A stretch of 64,000 nt of DNA from Collinsella sp. Its GTDB lineage: Bacteria; Actinomycetota; Coriobacteriia; Coriobacteriales; Coriobacteriaceae. Shown here piece after piece: positions 27,334 to 34,271 of the stretch. Below the pieces are notes generated by a model. That model did not search any database. It was not told the DNA's origin and worked only from the letters and a program-made list of their open reading frames with translations. The stretch is from NCBI GenBank assembly GCA_019425045.1, contig JAHYYI010000007.1, positions 1 to 64,000 of the forward strand, read 5' to 3'. Position numbers and translations under genes: made by a program. How positions within the stretch are numbered: the first letter of the stretch is position 1; each line of letters begins with the position of its first letter.

Positions 27334-28146
27334 ATGTTGTTGTGTCCCGTTTGCCATGAGCCGTTGGTGGACGATGAGCGCGGTGCTGTGTGCGCGGGCG
27401 GACACCGGTTTGATCGTGCGCGCGAGGGCTATCTGTATCTACTGCGCTCGTCCAAGAGCGGCGACTCCATGGGCGATCCCAAGTCGCAGGCGCGTAGTCG
27501 TCGCGACTTTCTGAACCGCGGTTACTATGCGCCGTTGCGCGATGCGATGGTCGAGCTGGTGCGCAAGCAGGTGTCTGGGCGCGCGGCGTCTGCAGGCGTC
27601 CCCATGACCTTGCTCGATATTTGCTGCGGCGAGGGCTACTACACTAGCGCCATGGGTGCGGTGCCGGACGTGGATGCTTACGGTTTCGACCTGGGCAAGG
27701 AGATGGTGCGCCTGGCCGCCAAGCGCGGCGATGCGACCTACTTTGTGGCCAATATGAAGGACATCCCCGTGGCCGATGGCGCCTTCGATATGGTGACCGA
27801 GCTCTTCGCTCCCTTTAACGAGCGCGAGTTTGCCCGCGTGCTGGCGCCCGAGGGCTCGCTCTACACCGTGGTGCCGGGTGCCCGTCATCTGTTTGGGCTC
27901 AAGGAGGTGCTCTACGACACGCCGTACCTTAACGACGAGAAGCTGCCGAAGACGACCGAGCTCGAGTTGGTGGGAACGCAGCGGGTGTCTGCGAACATTA
28001 CGCTCCAGACCCAGGCTGACATCGAGGCGGTGTTCCAGATGACGCCGTACTACTACCGTACGCGCCCCGCCGACAAAGAGCGCCTGGCAAACCTGGACAC
28101 CCTTCAAACCGATATCGACTTCATCATCGCCGAGTACCGCCACTAA
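27334..28146 (+). CDS. rlmA: 23S rRNA (guanine-N1)-methyltransferase, RlmA family
   Basis: 270 aa. An N-terminal zinc finger CPVCHEPL...CAGGHRFDRAREGYLYLL matches the RlmA start, followed by GDPKSQARSRRDFLNRGYYAPLRDAM and a class I SAM-methyltransferase domain with LDICCGEGYYT near residue 92. It methylates a guanine of helix 35 of 23S rRNA (G745 or G748 in characterised members); which one cannot be decided here. RlmA-II members affect tylosin susceptibility, but sequence alone does not show this. The ATG has AAGGAG upstream. Confidence 0.87.
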   Translation: MLLCPVCHEPLVDDERGAVCAGGHRFDRAREGYLYLLRSSKSGDSMGDPKSQARSRRDFLNRGYYAPLRDAMVELVRKQVSGRAASAGVPMTLLDICCGEGYYTSAMGAVPDVDAYGFDLGKEMVRLAAKRGDATYFVANMKDIPVADGAFDMVTELFAPFNEREFARVLAPEGSLYTVVPGARHLFGLKEVLYDTPYLNDEKLPKTTELELVGTQRVSANITLQTQADIEAVFQMTPYYYRTRPADKERLANLDTLQTDIDFIIAEYRH

Positions 28147-28147
28147 T

Positions 28148-28178
28148 CTACCAAAAAGGGACAGGTTTATTTTGGCAG
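28148..28178. repeat. GGGAC-core palindrome, family C copy 1
   Basis: CTACCAAAAA, GGGACAGGTTTA, TTTTGGCAG. Copy 2 with longer perfect arms is at 47536-47569. It lies directly behind the rlmA stop and could add to termination. Confidence 0.75.
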
Positions 28179-28200
28179 GTTTTATCTGGGCAAATGCAAA

Positions 28201-28235
28201 GGGCCGACCGCGGAGATGTGCGATCGGCCCTTTTT
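28201..28235. terminator. Bidirectional terminator between rlmA and a membrane protein gene
   Basis: GGGCCGA and TCGGCCC with flanking A-run (minus strand) and TTTTT (plus strand) make a 7-bp or longer stem suitable for both convergent genes. Confidence 0.8.
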
Positions 28236-28271
28236 AGTTGCTTGGCTGCAGAGGCTATGAGAAGCGAGCGC

Positions 28272-28673
28272 TTACAGGCGGTCCTTGTTCTCGGCCTTGA
28301 CGGCGTGCGCCTGCTGAACAAAGAACAGGTCGTACACCACGATGACAAAGGCGCCAAAGTTGATGGCGTCGCCGCCAAACGCGGGAAGCGTGAGCACCGC
28401 CTGGGCAAGCGTGGCGACTGCAGCAACGATACCGAGCTTAAACGCGCCGTCAACCTGCGAAGGCTTGTTGGCACCCGTGATGCCCGCAACGCCCGCGGCA
28501 AGATCGATGAGGCCCTTGGCGATAATCACGGCCGCGGCGAGCATGGCGTTCGATCCGTAGGTGGACTCGAACTTGCCGGTCGCGATGCCGGCGATTCCTA
28601 TGACGAGACTGGCGATGCCCAGAACAAAATAAATCAGGGCAAGGATTTTGAGTGTCTTGCGAGTGAAGCTCAT
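28272..28673 (-). CDS. Small four-helix membrane protein of unknown function
   Basis: 133 aa with four hydrophobic helices (ILALIYFVLGIASLVIGIAGI, AMLAAAVIIAKGLIDLAAGVAGI, LGIVAAVATLAQAVLTL and FGAFVIVVYDLFFVQ) and short positive termini. The ATG at 28673 has AAAGGA upstream and is preferred to an in-frame start at 28742. No family is recognised with certainty; such proteins are common and uncharacterised in gut Actinobacteria. It is monocistronic. Confidence 0.7.
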   Translation of the reverse strand: MSFTRKTLKILALIYFVLGIASLVIGIAGIATGKFESTYGSNAMLAAAVIIAKGLIDLAAGVAGITGANKPSQVDGAFKLGIVAAVATLAQAVLTLPAFGGDAINFGAFVIVVYDLFFVQQAHAVKAENKDRL

Positions 28674-28714
28674 GGCTGGTCCTTTCGATACGAGTACGCC
28701 AACCTGGCGCACCC

Positions 28715-28729
28715 TATGTGCTGCACATA
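28715..28729. promoter_or_regulatory. 15-base palindrome upstream of membrane protein gene
   Basis: TATGTGC, T, GCACATA is a perfect odd-length palindrome 42 bases before the ATG at 28673 (minus strand). It could be an operator. Confidence 0.35.
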
Positions 28730-28900
28730 TGGTGAAGCACATTGTAGTTCAACGCGGCGATGCATGCGCCTGAAAGCGTCTCTTGCCTGCACGGTTCAAC
28801 CTTTCAAAAAGGAAAGCTGGACGTAAGTCAAATCGATGGCAGCGCATGCGCGGCGCTGCGATGATGAGGCCATGGTAAGAGCTGGACCGAAGGAGGAGCC

Positions 28901-29044
28901 ATGATGTACGGAGTCAAGCAAGTGGATGAGCCGCGGTCGCTGGGAAGGCGCATGAGTGATTCTGTGATCGCTGCCGTGTGCACGGTATTGATGGCGGTGC
29001 TTTGCATTGGGATGCTGTGGACCATGTCGCATGTGGGACAATAA
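28901..29044 (+). CDS. 47-residue single-pass membrane peptide
   Basis: Small ORF starting MMYGVKQVDEPRSLGRR and continuing with one hydrophobic helix (SVIAAVCTVLMAVLCIGMLW) before a short tail. A very strong ribosome site, AAGGAGGAG, lies at the right distance from the ATG, which is the main reason to believe it. It sits 63 bases before rsmJ on the same strand. Function unknown. Confidence 0.6.
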   Translation: MMYGVKQVDEPRSLGRRMSDSVIAAVCTVLMAVLCIGMLWTMSHVGQ

Positions 29045-29107
29045 CGGACGGTTGGGTGCCGACATGAATGGCGCCCATGTATTCGTTTTGTTTGCTAAGG
29101 AGTGTCC

Positions 29108-29812
29108 ATGGGCGTCGTCGATCCCTTTTCTGTTGCTCGGGCTGCTGGGCTCGAGCTCGTGCGGACGTCCGAGGGCCTTACGCTCACCGACGGCACGATG
29201 GAGTTGCGTGCCGATTTTGGCCGCATGCTTCCACGGCTCAAGCAGGGTCGTCTGCAGCAAGAGCTGTTGGTAAAGGCTGCGCGCACAAAAGGCATCGAAC
29301 AACCATGGGCGATTGACGCCACGGCAGGCTTTGGCGAGGATTCGCTGCTGCTGGCGGCAGCGGGCTTTACCGTCGATCTGTATGAGCAGGATTGCGTGAT
29401 CGCGGCGCTGCTCCAGGATGCCCTGGATCGCGCGGCAGATGATTCGGCGCTTGCGGCCGCCGTGGCGCGCATGCACTTACATGCGGGCGAGGACAGCATT
29501 GCCGGCCTTCGCCATACGGCTGAGCTGGTCGAGCGCGATGAGCTCGCGGCTCCCGATGTGGTGTATCTGGACCCCATGTTTCCTGAGCGCACCAAGAGCG
29601 CGGCGGTCAAAAAGAAGTTCCAGCTCTTGCACCATCTGGAACAGCCGTGTGCCGATGAGGAGACGCTGGTTAAAACTGCGCTTGCAGTGCGGCCGCGCAA
29701 GGTCGTTATCAAACGGCCGGTGAAGGGCCCATTGCTTGCCGGCGTTAAGCCGAGCTATCAGCTTGCGGGCAAGGCCGTCCGCTACGATGTTTTGGTGCCG
29801 CCGCGCCCGTAG
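29108..29812 (+). CDS. rsmJ: 16S rRNA (guanine-1516-N2)-methyltransferase, RsmJ family
   Basis: 234 aa class I SAM-dependent methyltransferase. RADFGRMLPRLKQGRLQQELLVKAA and IDATAGFGEDSLLLAAAG (SAM-binding motif I) match RsmJ, and VVYLDPMFPERTKSAAVKK is the catalytic DPMFP motif of N2-guanine methylases. The start is ATG 29108 with TAAGGAG five bases upstream, in preference to GTG 29102. It would modify the decoding-region 3' side of 16S rRNA. Confidence 0.85.
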   Translation: MGVVDPFSVARAAGLELVRTSEGLTLTDGTMELRADFGRMLPRLKQGRLQQELLVKAARTKGIEQPWAIDATAGFGEDSLLLAAAGFTVDLYEQDCVIAALLQDALDRAADDSALAAAVARMHLHAGEDSIAGLRHTAELVERDELAAPDVVYLDPMFPERTKSAAVKKKFQLLHHLEQPCADEETLVKTALAVRPRKVVIKRPVKGPLLAGVKPSYQLAGKAVRYDVLVPPRP

Positions 29813-29879
29813 CCTGCGCGTGATGGCCGGCGATGTGTCGGTGCCGTGCCGCTGCGTGAGCGCCGCTCCGTTGCGGAGC

Positions 29880-30176
29880 CTATTTCCAAGGATGCGACGT
29901 CAGATGCCACCCGCCGCAGTATTCGCATTTGTAGCAGGCCAAACCACGCCGTCCACGGTTTTCGCAGTCGGCCATAACGGCCTCGGCCTCGGCGCGTGTG
30001 TCGTAGCGGTTTTTGCGCTCGCACGATTTGTAGCGCCAAGCCTCATCGCGCTCGGCGTCCAGGGCATCGCGGCGCTCGTCCTCGCGCGCAAACAGGTCGC
30101 TCATATCGCCGCCGGTGGCAGCGCCCAAAAACTCGCTTTTGGCCTTTGACCAGGCGGCTCGCTTTTTGCTTCCCAT
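29880..30176 (-). CDS. Small zinc-ribbon-like protein of unknown function
   Basis: 98 aa. The basic N-terminus (MGSKKRAAWSKAKSEFLG) is followed by a charged helical segment and a C-terminal finger, CERKNRYDTRAEAEAVMADC then LACYKCEYCGGWHLTSHP, with cysteines and histidine placed to bind one zinc. Similar short C-x2-C-GGWHL proteins occur in many genomes without known role. The ATG at 30176 has AAGGAG upstream. It is divergent from the GNAT gene across a palindromic site. Confidence 0.65.
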   Translation of the reverse strand: MGSKKRAAWSKAKSEFLGAATGGDMSDLFAREDERRDALDAERDEAWRYKSCERKNRYDTRAEAEAVMADCENRGRRGLACYKCEYCGGWHLTSHPWK

Positions 30177-30200
30177 CCGCTCCTTGCCCTTTCCAAACGC

Positions 30201-30230
30201 TGGTATCATTGCTCAATCAAAGTGATACCA
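30201..30230. promoter_or_regulatory. Palindromic site in divergent promoter region
   Basis: TGGTATCA at 30201-30208 and TGATACCA at 30223-30230 are exact reverse complements, 22 bases apart start to start, i.e. about two helical turns. It lies between the divergent zinc-ribbon and GNAT genes and may bind a dimeric repressor. Confidence 0.45.
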
Positions 30231-30249
30231 ATAAACGTGAGGTCGCCGC

Positions 30250-30741
30250 GTGATGATCAGAAAAACCCTCGAGACCGACATTCCCGCCGTCATGGCTATC
30301 TATGATGCCGCCTGCGCCTTTATGCGCGCGCATGGCAACGCCACGCAGTGGCCCGAGGGCACGCCTTCGGCCGAGCAGCTGGCTGCCGATATCGCCGCCG
30401 GTGGCAGCTATGTGTGCGAAGTCGACGGTCGCGTGGTGGCGACGTTTGCCTTTTTGCCGGGCCCGGACGAGTGCTATGACGTCATCGAGGACGGTCAGTG
30501 GCGCAGCGACACTCCGTACGCCGTGCTGCACCGCGTGGCGTCCGACGGCACCGTGCACGGTATCGCGGCCGCGATGTTTGCCTTTGCCAAGGAGCGTGCC
30601 GACCATCTGCGTATCGATACGCACGCGGACAACCTGCCCATGCAGGGTGCGAGCCTCAAGGCAGGGTTCGAGCGCGCCGGCGTCGTGTATGTGTCCGACG
30701 GCACGCCGCGCGTTGCGTTCGACTGGCTGCGCGAGGCATAA
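30250..30741 (+). CDS. GNAT-family N-acetyltransferase
   Basis: 163 aa acetyl-CoA-dependent acetyltransferase. The N-terminal IRKTLETDIPAVMAIYDAACAFM and the later LHRVASDGTVHGIAAAMFAFAKERADHLRIDTHADNLPMQ are the GNAT core; the usual acetyl-CoA loop Q/RxxGxG/A is replaced by DGTVHGIA. The start is GTG 30250 or ATG 30253 behind GAGG. The substrate is unknown. It is followed by a strong terminator. Confidence 0.8.
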   Translation: MMIRKTLETDIPAVMAIYDAACAFMRAHGNATQWPEGTPSAEQLAADIAAGGSYVCEVDGRVVATFAFLPGPDECYDVIEDGQWRSDTPYAVLHRVASDGTVHGIAAAMFAFAKERADHLRIDTHADNLPMQGASLKAGFERAGVVYVSDGTPRVAFDWLREA

Positions 30742-30776
30742 GGGCCGAGTCACATACCAGCGTTTCATCGAAATGA

Positions 30777-30803
30777 AAATGGCCCCGCGTGGGGCCATTT
30801 TTG
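30777..30803 (+). terminator. Terminator after GNAT gene
   Basis: AAAATGGCCCC, loop GCGT, GGGGCCATTTTT: an 11-bp perfect stem with A-run and T-run, usable in both directions. The following 240 bases up to 31045 contain no gene that I can support, only the ribosome site of the next gene. Confidence 0.9.
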
Positions 30804-31045
30804 GTAAAACGCGTCGTTGTGGGACTCGCATTGTTACCGCCTCAGATGAGACCGGGCAGACAAAAGGGGAGGTGCCGGCTTTCGTAAGGCGCGAACCTAC
30901 GAAAATCGCCGCGCGGCAACGCAGGGCGATGAGCTTGGTCGGGGGATAGGGCCCGCTTCGCCCGCCGGCCCGTAAATTGTATCATCCAGTGTGGAACGAG
31001 GATGCCCGTTGCCGAGTGCGACGGGCTTGCAATAAGAGGAGAGCC

Positions 31046-33049
31046 ATGTCGAAGCAAGCGGTCGTTGGAATCTTGGCGCATGTCGATGCCGGCAAGACCA
31101 CACTGGCCGAGGCCATGCTGTTCTGCGCGGGTCGCATTCGCAAGCGCGGCCGCGTGGACGATGGCGACTCGCACCTGGATACCAACGCCATCGAGCGCGA
31201 GCGCGGCATCACGATTTTCTCGTCGCAGGCCGTGTTCGACCACGGTGATACCCGCGTCATGCTCGTGGACGCTCCCGGACACGTGGATTTTTCGGCCGAG
31301 GCAGAGCGCACGTTGCGTGCGCTCGACTACGCGATTTTGGTGGTAGGTGCCAACGACGGCGTGCAGGGGCACACCGAAACCCTGTGGCGCCTGCTTGCGC
31401 GCTATGACATTCCGACGTTCATCTATATCAACAAAATCGATTTGGAGAATCCCGGCCGCGATGTTTTGCTGGCACAACTTGGGCAGCGTCTTTCCGAGGG
31501 CTGCCTCGATGCGAACGAACTGCTGGCGGGCGGCGCCGCTTGGGAGGACGCTGCCGCGTTGGACGAGGCAGCCCTCGAGGAGTTTCTTGAGACGGGTGAG
31601 CTTTCCGTCGCAACGCTTTCGCGCATGGTTGCCGAGCGCAGGCTCTTTCCCTGCTTTGCCGGCTCGGCGCTCAAGGATCAGGGCGTGGGCGAGCTGCTGG
31701 ATGGTATGTGCACGCTGATGCGTGAGCAGGCGTGGCCGCCGGAGTTCGCCGCGCGTGTCTATCGTGTCAGCCGCGGTGTTCGTGGCGAGCGCTTGGCTTG
31801 GGTTAAAGTGACCGGCGGCACACTGCATGCCAAACAGATGATTGACGGGCGTTCCGGCGCCGAGGCATGGGAGCAAAAGGTCGATCAGGTGCGCATCTAT
31901 AACGGAGAGAAGTACGAGCTTGCCCAGGAAGTTGCCGCTGGCGGTATTTGTGCCGTGACGGGTCTTGCGCACGTTCGCCCGGGGGATGCCTTGGGTGCGG
32001 AGCCCGGGTGCGATGCGCCCGTCATTGCGCCGGTCCTCACCTATACGGTGCTCCCGGGCGAACATGATGTCCATGCGGTGTTTAAAGCGCTGGCTGAGCT
32101 GACGGACGAAGACCCCATGCTCGGCGTAAGCTGGAATACGCATCTTGAGCAGATTCACTTGCAGTTGATGGGCGCCGTGCAACTCGAGGTCGTGCAGCGG
32201 GTGTTGGCCGATCGCTTTGACCTTTCGATTGAGTTTGAGCCCGGCGGCATTCTCTATAAGGAGACTATTTCGCGGCCGGTCGAGGGCGTGGGCCACTTTG
32301 AGCCGCTGCGCCACTATGCCGAGGTGCATCTGCGCCTGGAGCCGTTGCCGGCGGGTTCGGGTGTGCAGTTTGGCACCGTGACCTCGGCCGACGAGCTCGA
32401 TCTTAACTGGCAGCGTTTGGCACTCACCAACGCTATGGAGCGCGACCACCTGGGCGTGCTGACGGGCTCGCCCATCACCGATGTGCGCATTACGCTCGCG
32501 GGCGGCCGCGCGCATGCCAAACACACCGAGGGCGGCGATTTTCGCCAGGCCACGTACCGCGCGATTCGCCAGGGTTTGATGCAGGCGCGCGAGGCCGGCG
32601 CGGCGGTGTTGTTGGAGCCGTGGTATCGCTTTGAGCTCGAGGTGCCGGGGGAGTGCGTGGGCCGGGCGCTCTCGGATGCCACGCGCATGAGTGCCGAGTA
32701 CGAGCCGCCGACGATGGCGGGAGACCGGGCGAAGCTTGTGGGTCGCGTTCCGGCATCCGAGGTGCAAGATTATGCGCTGGAGGTGGCTGCCTACACGAGC
32801 GGTCGCGGGCATCTGTACCTGGAGTTCGCCGGTTATGCGGCTTGCCATGATGGCGAGCGCGTAATCGAGGCTGCCGCCTACGAGCCCGAGGCCGATCTGC
32901 CCAACACGCCCGACTCGGTCTTTTGCGCCCACGGCGCCGGCTACACGGTCAAATGGTACGACGCACCCGCTGCGGCGCACGTAAAGGTCGATCCCGCCAC
33001 CTTCCGCCCCTGGCGAGCAGCAGACGCCGAGTTTTTCGGCCACATGTGA
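31046..33049 (+). CDS. Ribosomal-protection-type translational GTPase (Tet(M)/EF-G-like)
   Basis: 667 aa, EF-G-like domains. G1 AHVDAGKTT at residue 10, switch I/II with DTNAIERERGITIFSSQ and DAPGHVDFSAEAERTL, and G4 NKIDLENPGRD near residue 131. Domain IV resembles ribosomal protection proteins (DVRITLAGGRAHAKHTEGGDFRQATYRAIRQ). The C-terminal part (NTPDSVFCAHGAGYTVKWYD) is as in chromosomal Tet(M)-like GTPases of gut Clostridia and Actinobacteria. Sequence cannot show whether it protects against tetracycline; it may be a housekeeping relative. ATG 31046 has AGAGGAG upstream. The last codons (HM then TGA) come from a repeat element. Confidence 0.82.
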   Translation: MSKQAVVGILAHVDAGKTTLAEAMLFCAGRIRKRGRVDDGDSHLDTNAIERERGITIFSSQAVFDHGDTRVMLVDAPGHVDFSAEAERTLRALDYAILVVGANDGVQGHTETLWRLLARYDIPTFIYINKIDLENPGRDVLLAQLGQRLSEGCLDANELLAGGAAWEDAAALDEAALEEFLETGELSVATLSRMVAERRLFPCFAGSALKDQGVGELLDGMCTLMREQAWPPEFAARVYRVSRGVRGERLAWVKVTGGTLHAKQMIDGRSGAEAWEQKVDQVRIYNGEKYELAQEVAAGGICAVTGLAHVRPGDALGAEPGCDAPVIAPVLTYTVLPGEHDVHAVFKALAELTDEDPMLGVSWNTHLEQIHLQLMGAVQLEVVQRVLADRFDLSIEFEPGGILYKETISRPVEGVGHFEPLRHYAEVHLRLEPLPAGSGVQFGTVTSADELDLNWQRLALTNAMERDHLGVLTGSPITDVRITLAGGRAHAKHTEGGDFRQATYRAIRQGLMQAREAGAAVLLEPWYRFELEVPGECVGRALSDATRMSAEYEPPTMAGDRAKLVGRVPASEVQDYALEVAAYTSGRGHLYLEFAGYAACHDGERVIEAAAYEPEADLPNTPDSVFCAHGAGYTVKWYDAPAAAHVKVDPATFRPWRAADAEFFGHM

Positions 33050-33075
33050 CAAAGGGGCAGTTCCTTTGTCACATG
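33043..33075. repeat. 33-bp palindromic element, family A copy 3, overlapping a stop codon
   Basis: Arms CATGTGACAAAGGG and CCTTTGTCACATG with one mismatch. The TGA at 33047-33049 inside it ends the ribosomal-protection-type gene, so the element is partly coding. Confidence 0.85.
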
Positions 33076-33080
33076 CTATT

Positions 33081-33116
33081 GGTATAACTCGGTATAAGTT
33101 GGTATAACTGTTACCA
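33081..33116. promoter_or_regulatory. Three tandem 10-bp repeats upstream of the AAA ATPase
   Basis: GGTATAACTC, GGTATAAGTT and GGTATAACTG stand in exact 10-bp register, one helical turn each, followed by TTACCA, which is complementary to the repeats' TGGTA. They end 33 bases before the next ATG and could be an operator and overlapping -10 elements (TATAA). Confidence 0.5.
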
Positions 33117-33142
33117 GGGTTTGCCAATCCGAGGAGGCCGAT

Positions 33143-34261
33143 ATGAATCCAAATCCCTTTAAGCCCACAGCTGGTAAGCGGCCTCCGATACTCATCGGTC
33201 GCGAGTCGGTCATCGAAGATTTTGAGGAAGGGCTCGACAACGGCGCCGGAGCGCCGGGCAGGCTCATGCTCATTACGGGAAACCGCGGCTATGGCAAAAC
33301 GGTTCTCCTGCGGGAGCTGCAACGTCTAGCCAGCGAGCGCGGATGGGCGGTTGTCTCCGATTCCGCTTCGCTTGGTTTGTGCGACCGCTTGGCCGACGCG
33401 CTTCGCTCGAATAAACCCGTTGTGACGTCAATGGAGTTTGGGCCGTCGTTTGGCCGGATGTCGGTCGAGGCGGCGCGGGCAAAAGGCGAGACATTGCGAG
33501 GGCTGGTCAACGAGCGTCTCAAGAAGCTCGGTCCGGGCAAGGGCGTCTTGTTTGCGATTGACGAGGCACAATCGGTGTCTATCGAGGAACTGGCGGCTCT
33601 TGCCGTCCTCTATCAGCAGGTGCTCGGAGACCAGGATGCCACGGGCTTGCCCGATAGCGACCAGCGCGGTCTTGCGCTGGCGTTCGCCGGCTTGCCCAGT
33701 ATGGTTGACGATCTGCTCGAAGAGCCGAGCGTGACGTTTTTGCGGCGTGCCCAGCAGCGTACGTTGGGGGCAATATCTTTGCCCAAAGTGCGCGATTCGT
33801 ATATCCAGACGGTCAAAGACGCTGGTCTTTACGTTGACGCGGAGACGGCGGACCTTGCGGCGCGCAAGAGCATGGGGCATCCCTATATGGTTCAGCTGGT
33901 GGGCTATTACATGTGGCGGTCTGCTGTCCGGCGTGGCTCGCAGGTCATCGAAAGGCGCGATGTCGAGAATGGCCATGCGGATGCCGTCTCCGAGTTCTAC
34001 GAAGCGGTTGACGCACCTCTGTATTACGGTCTGCGCAGCCCTCAGCGCCTCTTTATCGAGGCTATGGCGGTTGACGAGGACAAGCCGACGCGCACGGCGG
34101 ATATCATTGAGCGCTGCGACCGTACCCAGAGCTGGGCGAGTAAATATCGCGCAAGCCTGATTCGCGAGCGCGTCATCGAGGCCGCCGGATACGGCCTTGT
34201 GCGGTTTACCGTGCCCATGCTGGGCGAGTATATCTGCGACCGCGTTTTATGGCATGAGTAG
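33143..34261 (+). CDS. AAA-type ATPase of unknown role
   Basis: 372 aa. Near residue 20 the protein has IGRESVIEDFEEGL (an ORC/Cdc6-like box) and near residue 48 Walker A GNRGYGKT. Walker B LFAIDEAQSVSIEEL follows near residue 135, and a C-terminal part resembles a winged helix (TADIIERCDRTQSWASKYRASLIRERVIEA). The architecture fits orc1/MarkII-type or toxin-associated ATPases but no specific function can be assigned. CGAGGAGG precedes the ATG. Its stop lies 11 bases before the GTG of the UvrA paralogue, so the two are probably cotranscribed. Confidence 0.72.
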   Translation: MNPNPFKPTAGKRPPILIGRESVIEDFEEGLDNGAGAPGRLMLITGNRGYGKTVLLRELQRLASERGWAVVSDSASLGLCDRLADALRSNKPVVTSMEFGPSFGRMSVEAARAKGETLRGLVNERLKKLGPGKGVLFAIDEAQSVSIEELAALAVLYQQVLGDQDATGLPDSDQRGLALAFAGLPSMVDDLLEEPSVTFLRRAQQRTLGAISLPKVRDSYIQTVKDAGLYVDAETADLAARKSMGHPYMVQLVGYYMWRSAVRRGSQVIERRDVENGHADAVSEFYEAVDAPLYYGLRSPQRLFIEAMAVDEDKPTRTADIIERCDRTQSWASKYRASLIRERVIEAAGYGLVRFTVPMLGEYICDRVLWHE

Positions 34262-34271
34262 GGTGATAAAG

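Noticed and set aside
30842..33322. An 826-codon open frame on the minus strand opposite the ribosomal-protection-type GTPase
   Set aside because: It mirrors a clearly conserved plus-strand gene, has no family resemblance and runs across a terminator-rich gap. High GC codon bias produces such antisense frames.
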